DNA of 64,000 nt, taken from the NCBI RefSeq assembly GCF_037076455.1, contig NZ_AP028679.1:3363501-3427500 (forward strand). The letters are read 5' to 3'. Below the pieces are notes generated by a model. That model was not told the DNA's origin, searched no databases, and saw only the letters and a list, made by a program, of their open reading frames with translations. Below are positions 51,292 through 59,426 of the stretch, one piece after another. Both the position numbers and the translations under genes were made by a program. The first letter of the stretch is position 1. Each line of letters opens with the position of its first letter. Origin of the DNA: Desulfoferula mesophila (GTDB lineage: Bacteria; Desulfobacterota; Desulfarculia; Desulfarculales; Desulfarculaceae).

Positions 51292-51323
51292 GTCCCTCCC
51301 GTCGGCCCGGCCGCGGGAGGGAC
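51292..51323 (+). promoter_or_regulatory. Hairpin in front of the nucleotide-sugar dehydrogenase gene
   Basis: GTCCCTCCC (51292-51300) and GGGAGGGAC (51315-51323) pair perfectly around a 14-base loop. It ends 23 bases before the ATG at 51347 and so lies in the leader, where it could influence ribosome access. It contains the only purine-rich ribosome-like sequence of the leader, GGGAGGGA. Confidence 0.45.
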
Positions 51324-51346
51324 ACCACCCCTGCGAGGCACCAGAT

Positions 51347-52987
51347 ATGAATAGCGGTGAAACACTCTTGTCCATCAGCCCCGACGGAGAAAGCTTTCCC
51401 CTGCCCGGACCGGCCGAATACGAAGCCGAAAACCAACGCCTGGCCGCCTTGGCCGCCGCCAACCGGGAAATGGGCCGGGAGATCGTGGTGGTCATGGGCG
51501 TGGGTTTCGTGGGCTCGGTGATGGCCGCGGTGGTGGCCGACAGCGTGGGACCCGACGACGAGCCGGCCAGGTTCGTCATCGGCATGCAGCGGCCCAGCAG
51601 CCGCAGCTATTGGAAAATACCCTTGCTCAACCGGGGCGAGGCGCCGGTGAAGGCCGAGGACCCCGAGGTCGCCCGCATCGTCAAGCGGTGCGTGCAGGAC
51701 AAGCAGACCCTGACCGCCAGCTTCTCCTACGAGGCCCTGGCCTTGGCCGACGTGGTGGTGGTGGACATCCAGTGCGACTACAACAAGACCGCCCTGGCCG
51801 ACGTGCGCCTGGGCGGGGTGGAGATGCGCGACCTGGAGGCCAGCCTGAAGATCATCGGCGAGATGATTCCCCCCCACTGCCTGGTGCTCATGGAAACCAC
51901 GGTGCCCCCCGGCACCACCGAATACGTGGCCAATCCGGTGATCACCAAGGAGTTCAAGAAAAGAGGCATAACCAGCGAGCCCCTGTTGGCCCACAGCTTC
52001 GAGCGGGTGATGCCGGGCAGGGAGTACGTAAGGAGCATCAAGGACTACTGGCGGGTCTGCGCGGGCACCACCCCCCAAAGCCGCCAGAGGGTGATAGATT
52101 TTCTTTCCGGCATCCTCAACGTGAAGGACTACCCCCTGACCGTCTTGGACCGCCCCCTGGAAAGCGAAACCACCAAGATAGTGGAGAACAGCTACCGCGC
52201 CACCATCCTGGCCTTCATGGACGAGTGGAGCAACTTCGCCGAAAATGCCGGGGTGGACATCGTGAAGGTGGTGGAGTGCATCCGCAAACGTCCCACCCAC
52301 AGCAATCTGCTTTTTCCCGGTCCCGGCGTGGGTGGTTATTGCCTGCCCAAGGACGGCGGCCTGGGGGTGTGGGCCTACCACAACCTCCTGGGCTTCCAGG
52401 CCCCGCTGTTCAAGATGACCCCCATGGCCATCGACATCAACGACACCCGTCCATTGCACGCCGCCGGCTTGGTGCGCGACGCCCTCAAGGAGATGGGTCG
52501 TCTGGTGCCCGGCAGCCGCATCGCCGTGCTGGGAGCCGCCTACCGCGAAGACGTGGGCGACACCCGCTATTCGGGCAGCGAGCTGGTGGTGCGCCGTCTG
52601 GCCGAGATGGGGGCGGACATCGAGGTGCACGACCCCTACGTGGCCAAATGGTGGGAGTTCGTAAAGCAGGACGAGTACCCCGTCACCTGCACAACCCGGG
52701 CCTGCTTTTTCCGCAACCAGGAAGGGCTGATGGACCTGGATGTGAGCCATGATCTACCCGGCGTCTTGCGCGGGGCGGACGCCGTGGTGCTTTGCGTGCG
52801 GCACCATGAGTACCTTGAGCTGGAGCCGGATTGGGTGGTGGAGGCCTGCGGCGGCCCCGTGGCGATCATCGACTGCTTCGCCCTGTTGGACGACCAGAAG
52901 ATACGCCGCTATTTCGAGCTGGGCTGCGAGGTAAAGGGCCTGGGGCGGGGGCATGTGAAGCGGATCAAGGATTCGCTGAAAAAGTAG
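51347..52987 (+). CDS. UDP-glucose/GDP-mannose dehydrogenase-family enzyme
   Basis: A 546-residue nucleotide-sugar 6-dehydrogenase that would oxidise a UDP- or GDP-hexose to its uronic acid with two NAD. VVMGVGFVGSVMAA near residue 50 is the NAD site; the catalytic Cys332 is in GPGVGGYCLPKDGG. Central and C-terminal UDPGDH domains follow, with VLGAAYREDVGDTR. It is about 100 residues longer than most members, mainly from an N-terminal extension before the Rossmann fold. It supplies a negatively charged sugar, and is in line with the synthase and exporter genes. Confidence 0.9.
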   Translation: MNSGETLLSISPDGESFPLPGPAEYEAENQRLAALAAANREMGREIVVVMGVGFVGSVMAAVVADSVGPDDEPARFVIGMQRPSSRSYWKIPLLNRGEAPVKAEDPEVARIVKRCVQDKQTLTASFSYEALALADVVVVDIQCDYNKTALADVRLGGVEMRDLEASLKIIGEMIPPHCLVLMETTVPPGTTEYVANPVITKEFKKRGITSEPLLAHSFERVMPGREYVRSIKDYWRVCAGTTPQSRQRVIDFLSGILNVKDYPLTVLDRPLESETTKIVENSYRATILAFMDEWSNFAENAGVDIVKVVECIRKRPTHSNLLFPGPGVGGYCLPKDGGLGVWAYHNLLGFQAPLFKMTPMAIDINDTRPLHAAGLVRDALKEMGRLVPGSRIAVLGAAYREDVGDTRYSGSELVVRRLAEMGADIEVHDPYVAKWWEFVKQDEYPVTCTTRACFFRNQEGLMDLDVSHDLPGVLRGADAVVLCVRHHEYLELEPDWVVEACGGPVAIIDCFALLDDQKIRRYFELGCEVKGLGRGHVKRIKDSLKK

Positions 52988-53004
52988 CGCCCGCGCCCAA
53001 AGGC

Positions 53005-53439
53005 CTACGGGGCGGCCAAGTCTCCCAGGGCCTGGGGGGCGGCCGAAGCGCAGCCCTGGACCAGTTCGGGGGAGGCCTCCAGGCCCCGCACCCACAGGGC
53101 CACGAACTCCTCGATGGAGGCAATGAAATCCGGATCGTGCTCGGTGCGGTTGATGGTGCAGTGCACCACCACCCGCTCCGGGCTGGGCGGGAAGCCGGTG
53201 GTCACGGTCCAGGCCAGGGAGTTGGGGCAGGTGGGCATGGTGAAGCGAACCCCGCCGTTGATGTTCTCCCGGCGCAGGGCGAAATGGCCCCACATGCAGT
53301 AGACCTCCCCCTCCGCCTCGCTGACCGCCTTGACCAGGGAGCTGATGCCCGCGCAGAACTCGGGCAGCCGGTCCAGGCTCAGGCATTGTTGCAGGCGCTT
53401 TGCGTCGGTGCGCACCTCGGCCAGGCCGAAAAATTCCAC
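53005..53439 (-). CDS. Conserved-looking protein of unknown function
   Basis: A 144-residue soluble protein with no signal or membrane segment. It has six Cys, none in a metal-binding cluster, and a beta-rich centre (GVRFTMPTCPNSLAWTVTTG and RVVVHCTINR). The GTG at 53439 has GGAGGAA 4 bases upstream, a strong ribosome site. Its stop lies 17 bases from the convergent dehydrogenase gene. I do not recognise a family. Confidence 0.6.
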   Translation of the reverse strand: MEFFGLAEVRTDAKRLQQCLSLDRLPEFCAGISSLVKAVSEAEGEVYCMWGHFALRRENINGGVRFTMPTCPNSLAWTVTTGFPPSPERVVVHCTINRTEHDPDFIASIEEFVALWVRGLEASPELVQGCASAAPQALGDLAAP

Positions 53440-53685
53440 GATTCCTCCGGGGGGCTCGAGTTAATCCCTACCTGAACTATACGGCATAGAGCCCGCCTTG
53501 CCCCCCGAGGCCGCGACCCGGCTCGCCGCCGCCTACTCTGCCGGTTGGAGGCGGCCTGAAGCAAGGCGCGAGGCTTGACCCGCGCGACAAGGGGTCATTA
53601 ACATGACGCGAGACGAGCAGCCGAACCATCAACCGCGATTCCCCTGTGGCATGGCGAACTTTGCGCGGGCACGCGACAGGATTTT

Positions 53686-55101
53686 ATGAACGAAAAACCA
53701 ACCCTAATCATGGTATTCGCCCTATTGGGGTGCGTCGCCTTTCCGTTGGCGGTCTATACCCATTTCTACCTTTATGCGGACGGCGCTTATTTTTTTACGG
53801 GGCTTTTTGAACACAACAACTTTTGGGAAGGCTTGGCGAACTTCCCCCCTTTTGCCAGATCCATCGCCTATTTCTTGACCAAGACCCCGGCCCGGCTGGC
53901 CATTGGCAGCGGGTGGTTCGATATCAACCAAATCTCATATATTTACGGCGCTTTTCTGTACTATGTGCCCTTTGGCTGCTATGCGGCCTCGGCCTATTTG
54001 CTCTACCGCAAAGGCATGACCCTAAGCGCCGCGCTTTTGGTGCTGATGTATTTGATCCTGGTGTATTTCACCTCATATTTCATCGTTGGCGAGTCGCATT
54101 TATCGACGGGCTTGTTTTTGCTCACCTGCGCGGTCCTGGTCACTTGCGATACACGCAAGGTCACGACCCTTGTGGCGCTGGCGTGCCTGGGCGCCGCCGC
54201 GATGTGGACCTATCAATTTTGGGTCGCGTTCTATCCTGTTTGCCTGGTTCTGTTCATACTCGGGATTCGCGGCTCAAAGACCTCTCTGCCGATAAAAACC
54301 TTTCACTTTCTGATCATCGCGCTTTATCTCTTCGGTTTCGTCATGAACGCCCGGACGCTGATATTTTATAGGCATCCGGCGATGCGCAATGCCATGCTCA
54401 CGTCCCATCTGCTGGATTATTGGCCGATACCGCTCATCGCCTGCCTGCTCTTTGCGCTCACCCTTTTTTATATTTATCTCGGCTCCGGAATCTATCGCCA
54501 CCCCGCCTTGGACCGCTGGTTCAAGAGAGCCGGCCAGATGGCGTCTCCGCGAAAGGCATGGGCCGTGGCCATCCTGGCCCTGTGGGCCGTCTCCGCGCTT
54601 GCCATGCTGCTGCTGACATTTTATGACCGCGGCTTCCTGCCTCCTGCCAACCACGCCTATGCCCTGCGCAGCATGAACCTCTTTCTGCCGCTATTGTTCG
54701 CGGCCACCCTCTTGCCCGCGCGTGAGAACCAAACCGCCAAGGGGTTCAAGATATCGGCCAGAGGCATATCGCTCTGCTGCGTCTTGCCGATGCTGGCTTT
54801 AACCATGCAATCCAGCGTGTTGCATAGCTTGGGCTGGCGGGACTATGCAGACAAGGTTTACCAGGCCACCCTGCATCGAACCGGTTACGTGTCCCTTGAC
54901 AACCTTGACCTATACCAAGAAAGGCAGTACCGCTGGTCCTGGACCTCTCCCACGATGAGCATAATCATGCAGGTCAAGGCCGGGGAAGACGTAAGCTGCA
55001 TCCTCTACAACCCCCACGCCGACTGGCAACCCTTCGACCCGGCGCAGCACGCGCGCGCCGCCAGACTGGTCCAGCGCATGGGCAGGCGTTTGCTTTTTTG
55101 A
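53686..55101 (+). CDS. Polytopic membrane protein of unknown function
   Basis: A 471-residue protein with about ten hydrophobic helices and long loops at FLTKTPARLAIGSGWFDIN and after residue 380. The layout, with Asp/Glu in the first extracytoplasmic loop (YLYADGAYFFTGLFEH), is reminiscent of GT-C-type glycosyltransferases or lipid-linked sugar enzymes, but no catalytic motif is clear. GC is visibly lower, nearer 50-55% in many stretches, than in neighbouring genes, which suggests transfer from elsewhere. No ribosome site better than GGATT is seen before the ATG. Confidence 0.65.
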   Translation: MNEKPTLIMVFALLGCVAFPLAVYTHFYLYADGAYFFTGLFEHNNFWEGLANFPPFARSIAYFLTKTPARLAIGSGWFDINQISYIYGAFLYYVPFGCYAASAYLLYRKGMTLSAALLVLMYLILVYFTSYFIVGESHLSTGLFLLTCAVLVTCDTRKVTTLVALACLGAAAMWTYQFWVAFYPVCLVLFILGIRGSKTSLPIKTFHFLIIALYLFGFVMNARTLIFYRHPAMRNAMLTSHLLDYWPIPLIACLLFALTLFYIYLGSGIYRHPALDRWFKRAGQMASPRKAWAVAILALWAVSALAMLLLTFYDRGFLPPANHAYALRSMNLFLPLLFAATLLPARENQTAKGFKISARGISLCCVLPMLALTMQSSVLHSLGWRDYADKVYQATLHRTGYVSLDNLDLYQERQYRWSWTSPTMSIIMQVKAGEDVSCILYNPHADWQPFDPAQHARAARLVQRMGRRLLF

Positions 55102-55296
55102 GCGCCGGCCCACGGCCAAGCCGAGCCCAAAAGGCCTACCCTCACACCTCCCTGGGGGACCGGACGCCTCGGGAATTCGCCCGACGCCACCTGTCCAAAA
55201 CCCCGGCCGGAGGATGTCCAAAAGGGCCAAATCCTAACCTCTGGGCCGGATCCAATTCGGAGTGAGTTCCAAAACAAGGAGGGTCTAACTCAAGAA

Positions 55297-55506
55297 ATGG
55301 TACATTTATCGGGAGCAGGTCACGGCCAAATTACCAAGGTGCGCAAGATCAAACCCGTTACCGTGGACAAGTACCTAAAGGGCCAGAAGCGCTTCCGGCA
55401 CCTTTTCGCCGGAGAGCAAGGCGCGGAGTTGGTGGCCAAGCTGCAACAGATGGCCGACGCCAACATCGCCAAGTACGGCTTGATCAGCCAAGGCGGCGGT
55501 CAATAA
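55297..55506 (+). CDS. 69-residue protein ahead of the hydroxybutyryl-CoA dehydratase gene
   Basis: A small, basic, soluble protein: an N-terminal Gly/His-rich stretch, a Lys-rich middle (VRKIKPVTVDKYLKGQKRF) and a helical C-terminus. It is not a known family to me. AAGGAGG lies about 13 bases upstream of the ATG. It stands 24 bases before the next gene, so the two are probably co-transcribed. A subunit or partner role is inferred from position only. Confidence 0.55.
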   Translation: MVHLSGAGHGQITKVRKIKPVTVDKYLKGQKRFRHLFAGEQGAELVAKLQQMADANIAKYGLISQGGGQ

Positions 55507-55530
55507 GGCCTTTGGCCAGGGAGCCCGACC

Positions 55531-56997
55531 ATGAAGATAAGCACCGGCTCAGAGTACATGCAAAGCCTCCGGGAACTGAACCCGGTCATCTACTACCAAG
55601 GCGAGCGCATTCATGACGTGGTGCGCCACCCGGCCACCGCGGCCCATGTGCGCGCCGCGGCCATGACCTATTCCCTGGCCAATGACCCCAAGTACAAGGA
55701 TCTGGCCACGGCTACCAGCCATATGACCGGCCGCGCCATAGGGCGCTTCACCCATGTTCACCAGAACGCCGACGACCTTATCAAAAAGGCCAAGCTGCTA
55801 AGGGTGCTGGGCCAGAAGACCGGCACCTGTTTCCAGCGCTGCGTGGGCTTCGACGGCATCAACGCGGTTTATTCGGTGACCTACGACATGGACCAGGCCA
55901 AGGGCACCGACTATCATGAGCGTTTGAAAAAGTGGCTCACCTACATCCAGGACGAGAACTTGATGGTGGTGGGGGCCATGACCGATCCCAAGGGAGACCG
56001 CTCCAAGGGCCCCGCCCAGCAGGCTGACCCAGACCAGTATTTGCGCGTGGTGGAGCGCCGCCCCGAGGGCATCGTCATCCGCGGGGCCAAACTGCACATG
56101 ACCGGCGCGGTGAACTCCCACGAGATTCTGCTAATGCCCACCACCGCCCTTGGCGAGGATGCGAGCGATTACGCGGTGATCTGCGCCCTGCCGGTGGACT
56201 CCCCCGGCGTGACCATGGTCTTCGGCCGCCAGGCCAACGACAGCCGCCGGGACCAGTGCCAGTGCCTGGACGTGGGCAAGCCCTCTTTCGGTACGGTGGG
56301 CGGCGAGGCGCTCATCGCCTTCGAGGATGTGCTGGTGCCCTGGGACCGGGTGTTCATGGACGGCGAAACCGAGTTCGCCGGTGAGGTGGTGTACCGTTTC
56401 GCGGCCCACCACCGGGCCAACTACGGGGCCTGCAAGACCGGGCTCATGGACGTGCTCATCGGAGCGGTGAGCTATCTCACCCTGGTCCAAGGCACGGCCA
56501 AGGGCTCCCACGTGCGCGACAAGGTCACCGAAATGGTCCACCTGTGCGAGACGCTCTACAGCTCCTCCCTGGCCTGCGCTTGCGAGGGCTGGCCCACCGC
56601 CTCGGGGGCCTACATGGTGGACACCATGCTGGCCAACGTATGCAAGCAAAACGTCACCCGCTTCCACTTCGAGGTGGCCCGCCTGGCCCTGGACCTGGCC
56701 GGCGGCTTCATCGCCACCCTGCCGGGGGAAAAGGACCTGGCCAGCCCGGAGGTGGGCCGATTGGTGGAGAAGTATCTCGGCGGGGTACAAGGCTTCCCCG
56801 CCAAGGACCGCATCAAGCTGGGGCGGCTCATCGAGGCCATGACCGGCGGCACCGCCCTGGTGGAGTCCATGCACGGGGCGGGCTCTCCCCAGGCCCAGCG
56901 CATCATGATTTTCCGCGAGTGCGGCTTGGGCGACAAGGTGGCCCTGGCCAAGAAGCTGGCCCGCATACCCATGCGCAAGGATCTGGGCAAGAAATAA
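55531..56997 (+). CDS. 4-hydroxybutyryl-CoA dehydratase/vinylacetyl-CoA isomerase-like enzyme
   Basis: A 488-residue flavin and [4Fe-4S] enzyme of the AbfD/4-HBCD family, related to 4-hydroxyphenylacetate monooxygenase. AbfD of Clostridium aminobutyricum dehydrates 4-hydroxybutyryl-CoA to crotonyl-CoA. Here the cluster ligands are all kept: Cys100 and Cys104 in TCFQRC, His294 and Cys301 in HHRANYGAC, matching Cys99/Cys103/His292/Cys299. The length agrees with the family. No other gene of a hydroxybutyrate cycle lies beside it, so it could work in fermentation or degradation of C4 compounds. Confidence 0.9.
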   Translation: MKISTGSEYMQSLRELNPVIYYQGERIHDVVRHPATAAHVRAAAMTYSLANDPKYKDLATATSHMTGRAIGRFTHVHQNADDLIKKAKLLRVLGQKTGTCFQRCVGFDGINAVYSVTYDMDQAKGTDYHERLKKWLTYIQDENLMVVGAMTDPKGDRSKGPAQQADPDQYLRVVERRPEGIVIRGAKLHMTGAVNSHEILLMPTTALGEDASDYAVICALPVDSPGVTMVFGRQANDSRRDQCQCLDVGKPSFGTVGGEALIAFEDVLVPWDRVFMDGETEFAGEVVYRFAAHHRANYGACKTGLMDVLIGAVSYLTLVQGTAKGSHVRDKVTEMVHLCETLYSSSLACACEGWPTASGAYMVDTMLANVCKQNVTRFHFEVARLALDLAGGFIATLPGEKDLASPEVGRLVEKYLGGVQGFPAKDRIKLGRLIEAMTGGTALVESMHGAGSPQAQRIMIFRECGLGDKVALAKKLARIPMRKDLGKK

Positions 56998-57173
56998 TCG
57001 TCGGCGTAGGTGGGGTGTTGCGGGCCATAATATCCCGCTTCAGCCCTTGGGCTAGAACCAAAAGTTGTCAGGTGCCCATGGCCATGGGAAGAACGGACCT
57101 ATTCCCAGCAATCGGTGCCATTGAAAATTAGAGGTTTCCGGCATAATGCCTTCTTCAAGGGAGGCATTTTGCC

Positions 57174-57311
57174 GTAAAGCGATCCGGGTTCACCGATGAG
57201 CAGGTCATCTTTACCCTGTGGCAAGCCGGGACCGACACCCGGGTGGGCGAGGTTTACCGCAAGATGGGCGGCCACGAGGTGACTTCTTACAAGCTAAAGG
57301 GCTGCGGCTGA
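57174..57311 (+). pseudogene. IS3-family transposase OrfA remnant with lost start codon
   Basis: The frame reads KRSGFTDEQVIFTLWQAGTD...VGEVYRKMGGHEVTSYKLKG, a match to the N-terminus of IS3-family OrfA proteins. It begins with GTA where an ATG or GTG is expected, although AGGGAGG still stands 8 bases upstream. It stops at TGA 57309-57311 after 44 residues. The rest of OrfA, OrfB and clear terminal repeats are missing, so it is a fossil. Confidence 0.65.
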
Positions 57312-57406
57312 GCCAGATCAGGAAGCGCCTGGGACACGAAACCTTGCGCCAAGCCGAGGAGTGTTTGGCCACGCTGGGGACCGAACTAGCGGACTTGGCT
57401 ATGTAA
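57299..57406 (+). pseudogene. Possible tyrosine recombinase C-terminal remnant
   Basis: In the frame ending at 57406 the peptide GLRLSQIRKRLGHETLRQ resembles the last helices of phage-type integrases, with the LGH of box II. Nine residues after the His, where the catalytic Tyr should be, there is Cys (TGT, one base from TAT). No integrase start or core is found to the left, where the frame joins the IS3 remnant. The assignment rests on a short match next to a tRNA gene. Confidence 0.3.
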
Positions 57407-57437
57407 GTTATGCAATATTATACAAATATAAACAAAA

Positions 57438-57465
57438 ACGGGTTAGGCCTTGCGACCTAACCCGT
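57438..57465 (-). terminator. Terminator downstream of tRNA-Ala
   Basis: On the minus strand a perfect 10-base stem (57456-57465 with 57438-57447, an 8-base loop) is followed by a run beginning TTTT, directly after the tRNA. A T-run also follows the stem on the plus strand, so it may work both ways. Confidence 0.75.
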
Positions 57466-57474
57466 TGTTTTTCT

Positions 57475-57550
57475 TGGTGGAGCTGAACGGGATCGAACCG
57501 TCGACCTCATGACTGCCAGTCATGCGCTCTCCCAGCTGAGCTACAGCCCC
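57475..57550 (-). tRNA. tRNA-Ala (anticodon GGC)
   Basis: The minus-strand sequence folds into a full cloverleaf of 76 bases with an encoded CCA end. The acceptor stem has G3-U70, the alanine identity pair. The anticodon stem pairs CATGA with TCATG around a loop CTGGCAG, anticodon GGC. D arm GCTC/GAGC and T arm GACGG/CCGTT (one G-U pair) are regular. Confidence 0.97.
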
Positions 57551-57694
57551 CGAGTGCGGTATTTTCTATCAGAAGCTCGCGGGGTTGTCAACGGCAGGGA
57601 CGTTTATGGGTGATTATTAGGCACAGTTTTGTTGACCCGGCGTTCCGGCCCATGCTACCAAGGGACAACATACTGTGATCGTGGAGGAAAACAT

Positions 57695-59359
57695 TTGCCC
57701 CCCAATTGGTTTACACAGGCGGTAATCGGCGAAGTCGGCCTGTGGGAACTATTGGAGCACCCCAAACCAGGGGGAACCCTGGCCCAAGTGACCCAGGCGC
57801 TGGACCTGCTGCACCTCTACCAGGGCCTTCTGGCGCCCTACGATCAAGACTATCCCCTGGTGGAGGCCAGGGAGCTTATTCCTCCCTTTGACGCCCCCCT
57901 GATTGAATACCGCGATTTGCCCGCCTTTTCCATGGTGGCCCTGGACCGCGCTCTGAGCTACCAGGACGAAGGCCTTCAGTACGACCAGTTGTTCCCCGAG
58001 GGCGATCCCCCCGACCGGGCCCTGGCTGCGGCCAACCGGGCCGCCCTGCGCCAACGCATGCCCCGCAACCTGCGCCCGGAGCTGGAAAACATCCTGGGCA
58101 ACTCCGGCGCCACGGCGGTACGGCAGTATGTGCAACTCCTGCCCTTGCTGATGTCCATGGACCGGGGCCACGTTCTGGCCCGCGACGGGGAGGGGCAATG
58201 GTATCTGGGCGGAGTTTTCGCCTCTCTTCCCTCCGACCTGGACGGCGAGATCAAGCGCTTCGGCCGGCGTATCGGCAAATTTACCCCCGGCGACAACCGG
58301 GCCTACGCCGCCAACCGCCAATTCGTTTACAACTTTCTCATGGAGCAGACCGGCTTTCCCGTAACCGGCGAGCGTCACACCTCGGCGGCCCTGTTCGCCC
58401 GCCGCCTGATGCGGCGCCGGGAAAACTTCATCGTCAAGGTGATGGGCCACAGCGACCGGACCATAACCACCCTCACCAGCCTGGGCAGCCAGGGCCGGTT
58501 GCCCCGGGTGGAAAAAACCGCCCTGGTGCAGACCGCCGACTGCAACAAGGCGGGCCTGCAACGCATAAGCGACGGTGGCTTTTTCGTAGACCCCAAGAGG
58601 GGGGTGGTGCTGCTGCGGGTCCGCTACGTGCAGCACGCCTACCACCCGGCCAACGTCCTGGAGGACCGGGCCCTGAGCGTGGCCTCCCAGGAGATAGTGC
58701 ACCCCCAGAGCGGCGAGGCCCTGGGTGGCCTTGACGTGTTGGGCCTGAGCCTGGACCGGGTGCTGGTGTTGCAGGACATCGTGCGCGGCGAGCACACCGG
58801 CACCATCGTCTATCGCGGCCTGGAGCGCCTGAGCAGCACCAGCGACCCCCAGACACGGCTGAAATTCCTGAGCGCCTGGCTGGCCAAGCACCGCCACATC
58901 CTGGCCGATTACAGCTCCGAGCAGTTCGACCGCTGCCTGAAGGTGATCTACTCCTATTTGGAAGACCCTGACCAGCGGGCGGGTATGGCCCGCTACCCCG
59001 AATATTACCAAGAGCTGCGCGATACCCTGAACGAGGCCAAATGGGCCCACCGGCTGCGCCTATTGGAAAAGCTGGTCAAAAACCGCACCGACGCCTTTGG
59101 CCGCCAGTTCAAGCACGTGCAGATTCTCATCATCCTCACCCACGTCGTCAGCCAGGAGGGCGAAGACCTGGCCGCCAAGCACCCCCAACAACTGGACAAG
59201 CTTTTGACCATCTGCGCCGGATATCTGAAAAACCCCTACTTGCGTCGCCGCTATCTGTCCAAGGATCCCCGCAACACCATTGAGCGGGAGGTGGTGGGGC
59301 ATCACCGGCTGCTCACCACCTTGGTGGAACGCTACCACCAGGTTCTCGAGCAACGTTGA
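57695..59359 (+). CDS. Large soluble protein of unknown function
   Basis: A 554-residue protein with no signal peptide, no clear membrane helix and no known motif. The start is TTG 57695, with GGAGG 7 bases upstream; the open frame begins at 57629. Residues 230-360 look beta-rich (VKVMGHSDRTITTLTSLGSQ), and the last 200 residues are mostly helical and charged. Codon use is like that of neighbouring genes. It stands between tRNA-Ala and moaA. I cannot name a function; the length and composition argue for a real gene. Confidence 0.75.
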   Translation: MPPNWFTQAVIGEVGLWELLEHPKPGGTLAQVTQALDLLHLYQGLLAPYDQDYPLVEARELIPPFDAPLIEYRDLPAFSMVALDRALSYQDEGLQYDQLFPEGDPPDRALAAANRAALRQRMPRNLRPELENILGNSGATAVRQYVQLLPLLMSMDRGHVLARDGEGQWYLGGVFASLPSDLDGEIKRFGRRIGKFTPGDNRAYAANRQFVYNFLMEQTGFPVTGERHTSAALFARRLMRRRENFIVKVMGHSDRTITTLTSLGSQGRLPRVEKTALVQTADCNKAGLQRISDGGFFVDPKRGVVLLRVRYVQHAYHPANVLEDRALSVASQEIVHPQSGEALGGLDVLGLSLDRVLVLQDIVRGEHTGTIVYRGLERLSSTSDPQTRLKFLSAWLAKHRHILADYSSEQFDRCLKVIYSYLEDPDQRAGMARYPEYYQELRDTLNEAKWAHRLRLLEKLVKNRTDAFGRQFKHVQILIILTHVVSQEGEDLAAKHPQQLDKLLTICAGYLKNPYLRRRYLSKDPRNTIEREVVGHHRLLTTLVERYHQVLEQR

Positions 59360-59426
59360 CGGATATGCCCACCGGGAATAAACTTGGGCTTCACCGAGAC
59401 TTATTGAGCAGTTCCAGGAAAAAGGC

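Noticed and set aside
57218-57406. A 62-codon frame taken as an intact small gene
   Set aside because: Its first half is off-frame to the IS3 remnant, so only the end is considered, as a possible integrase tail.
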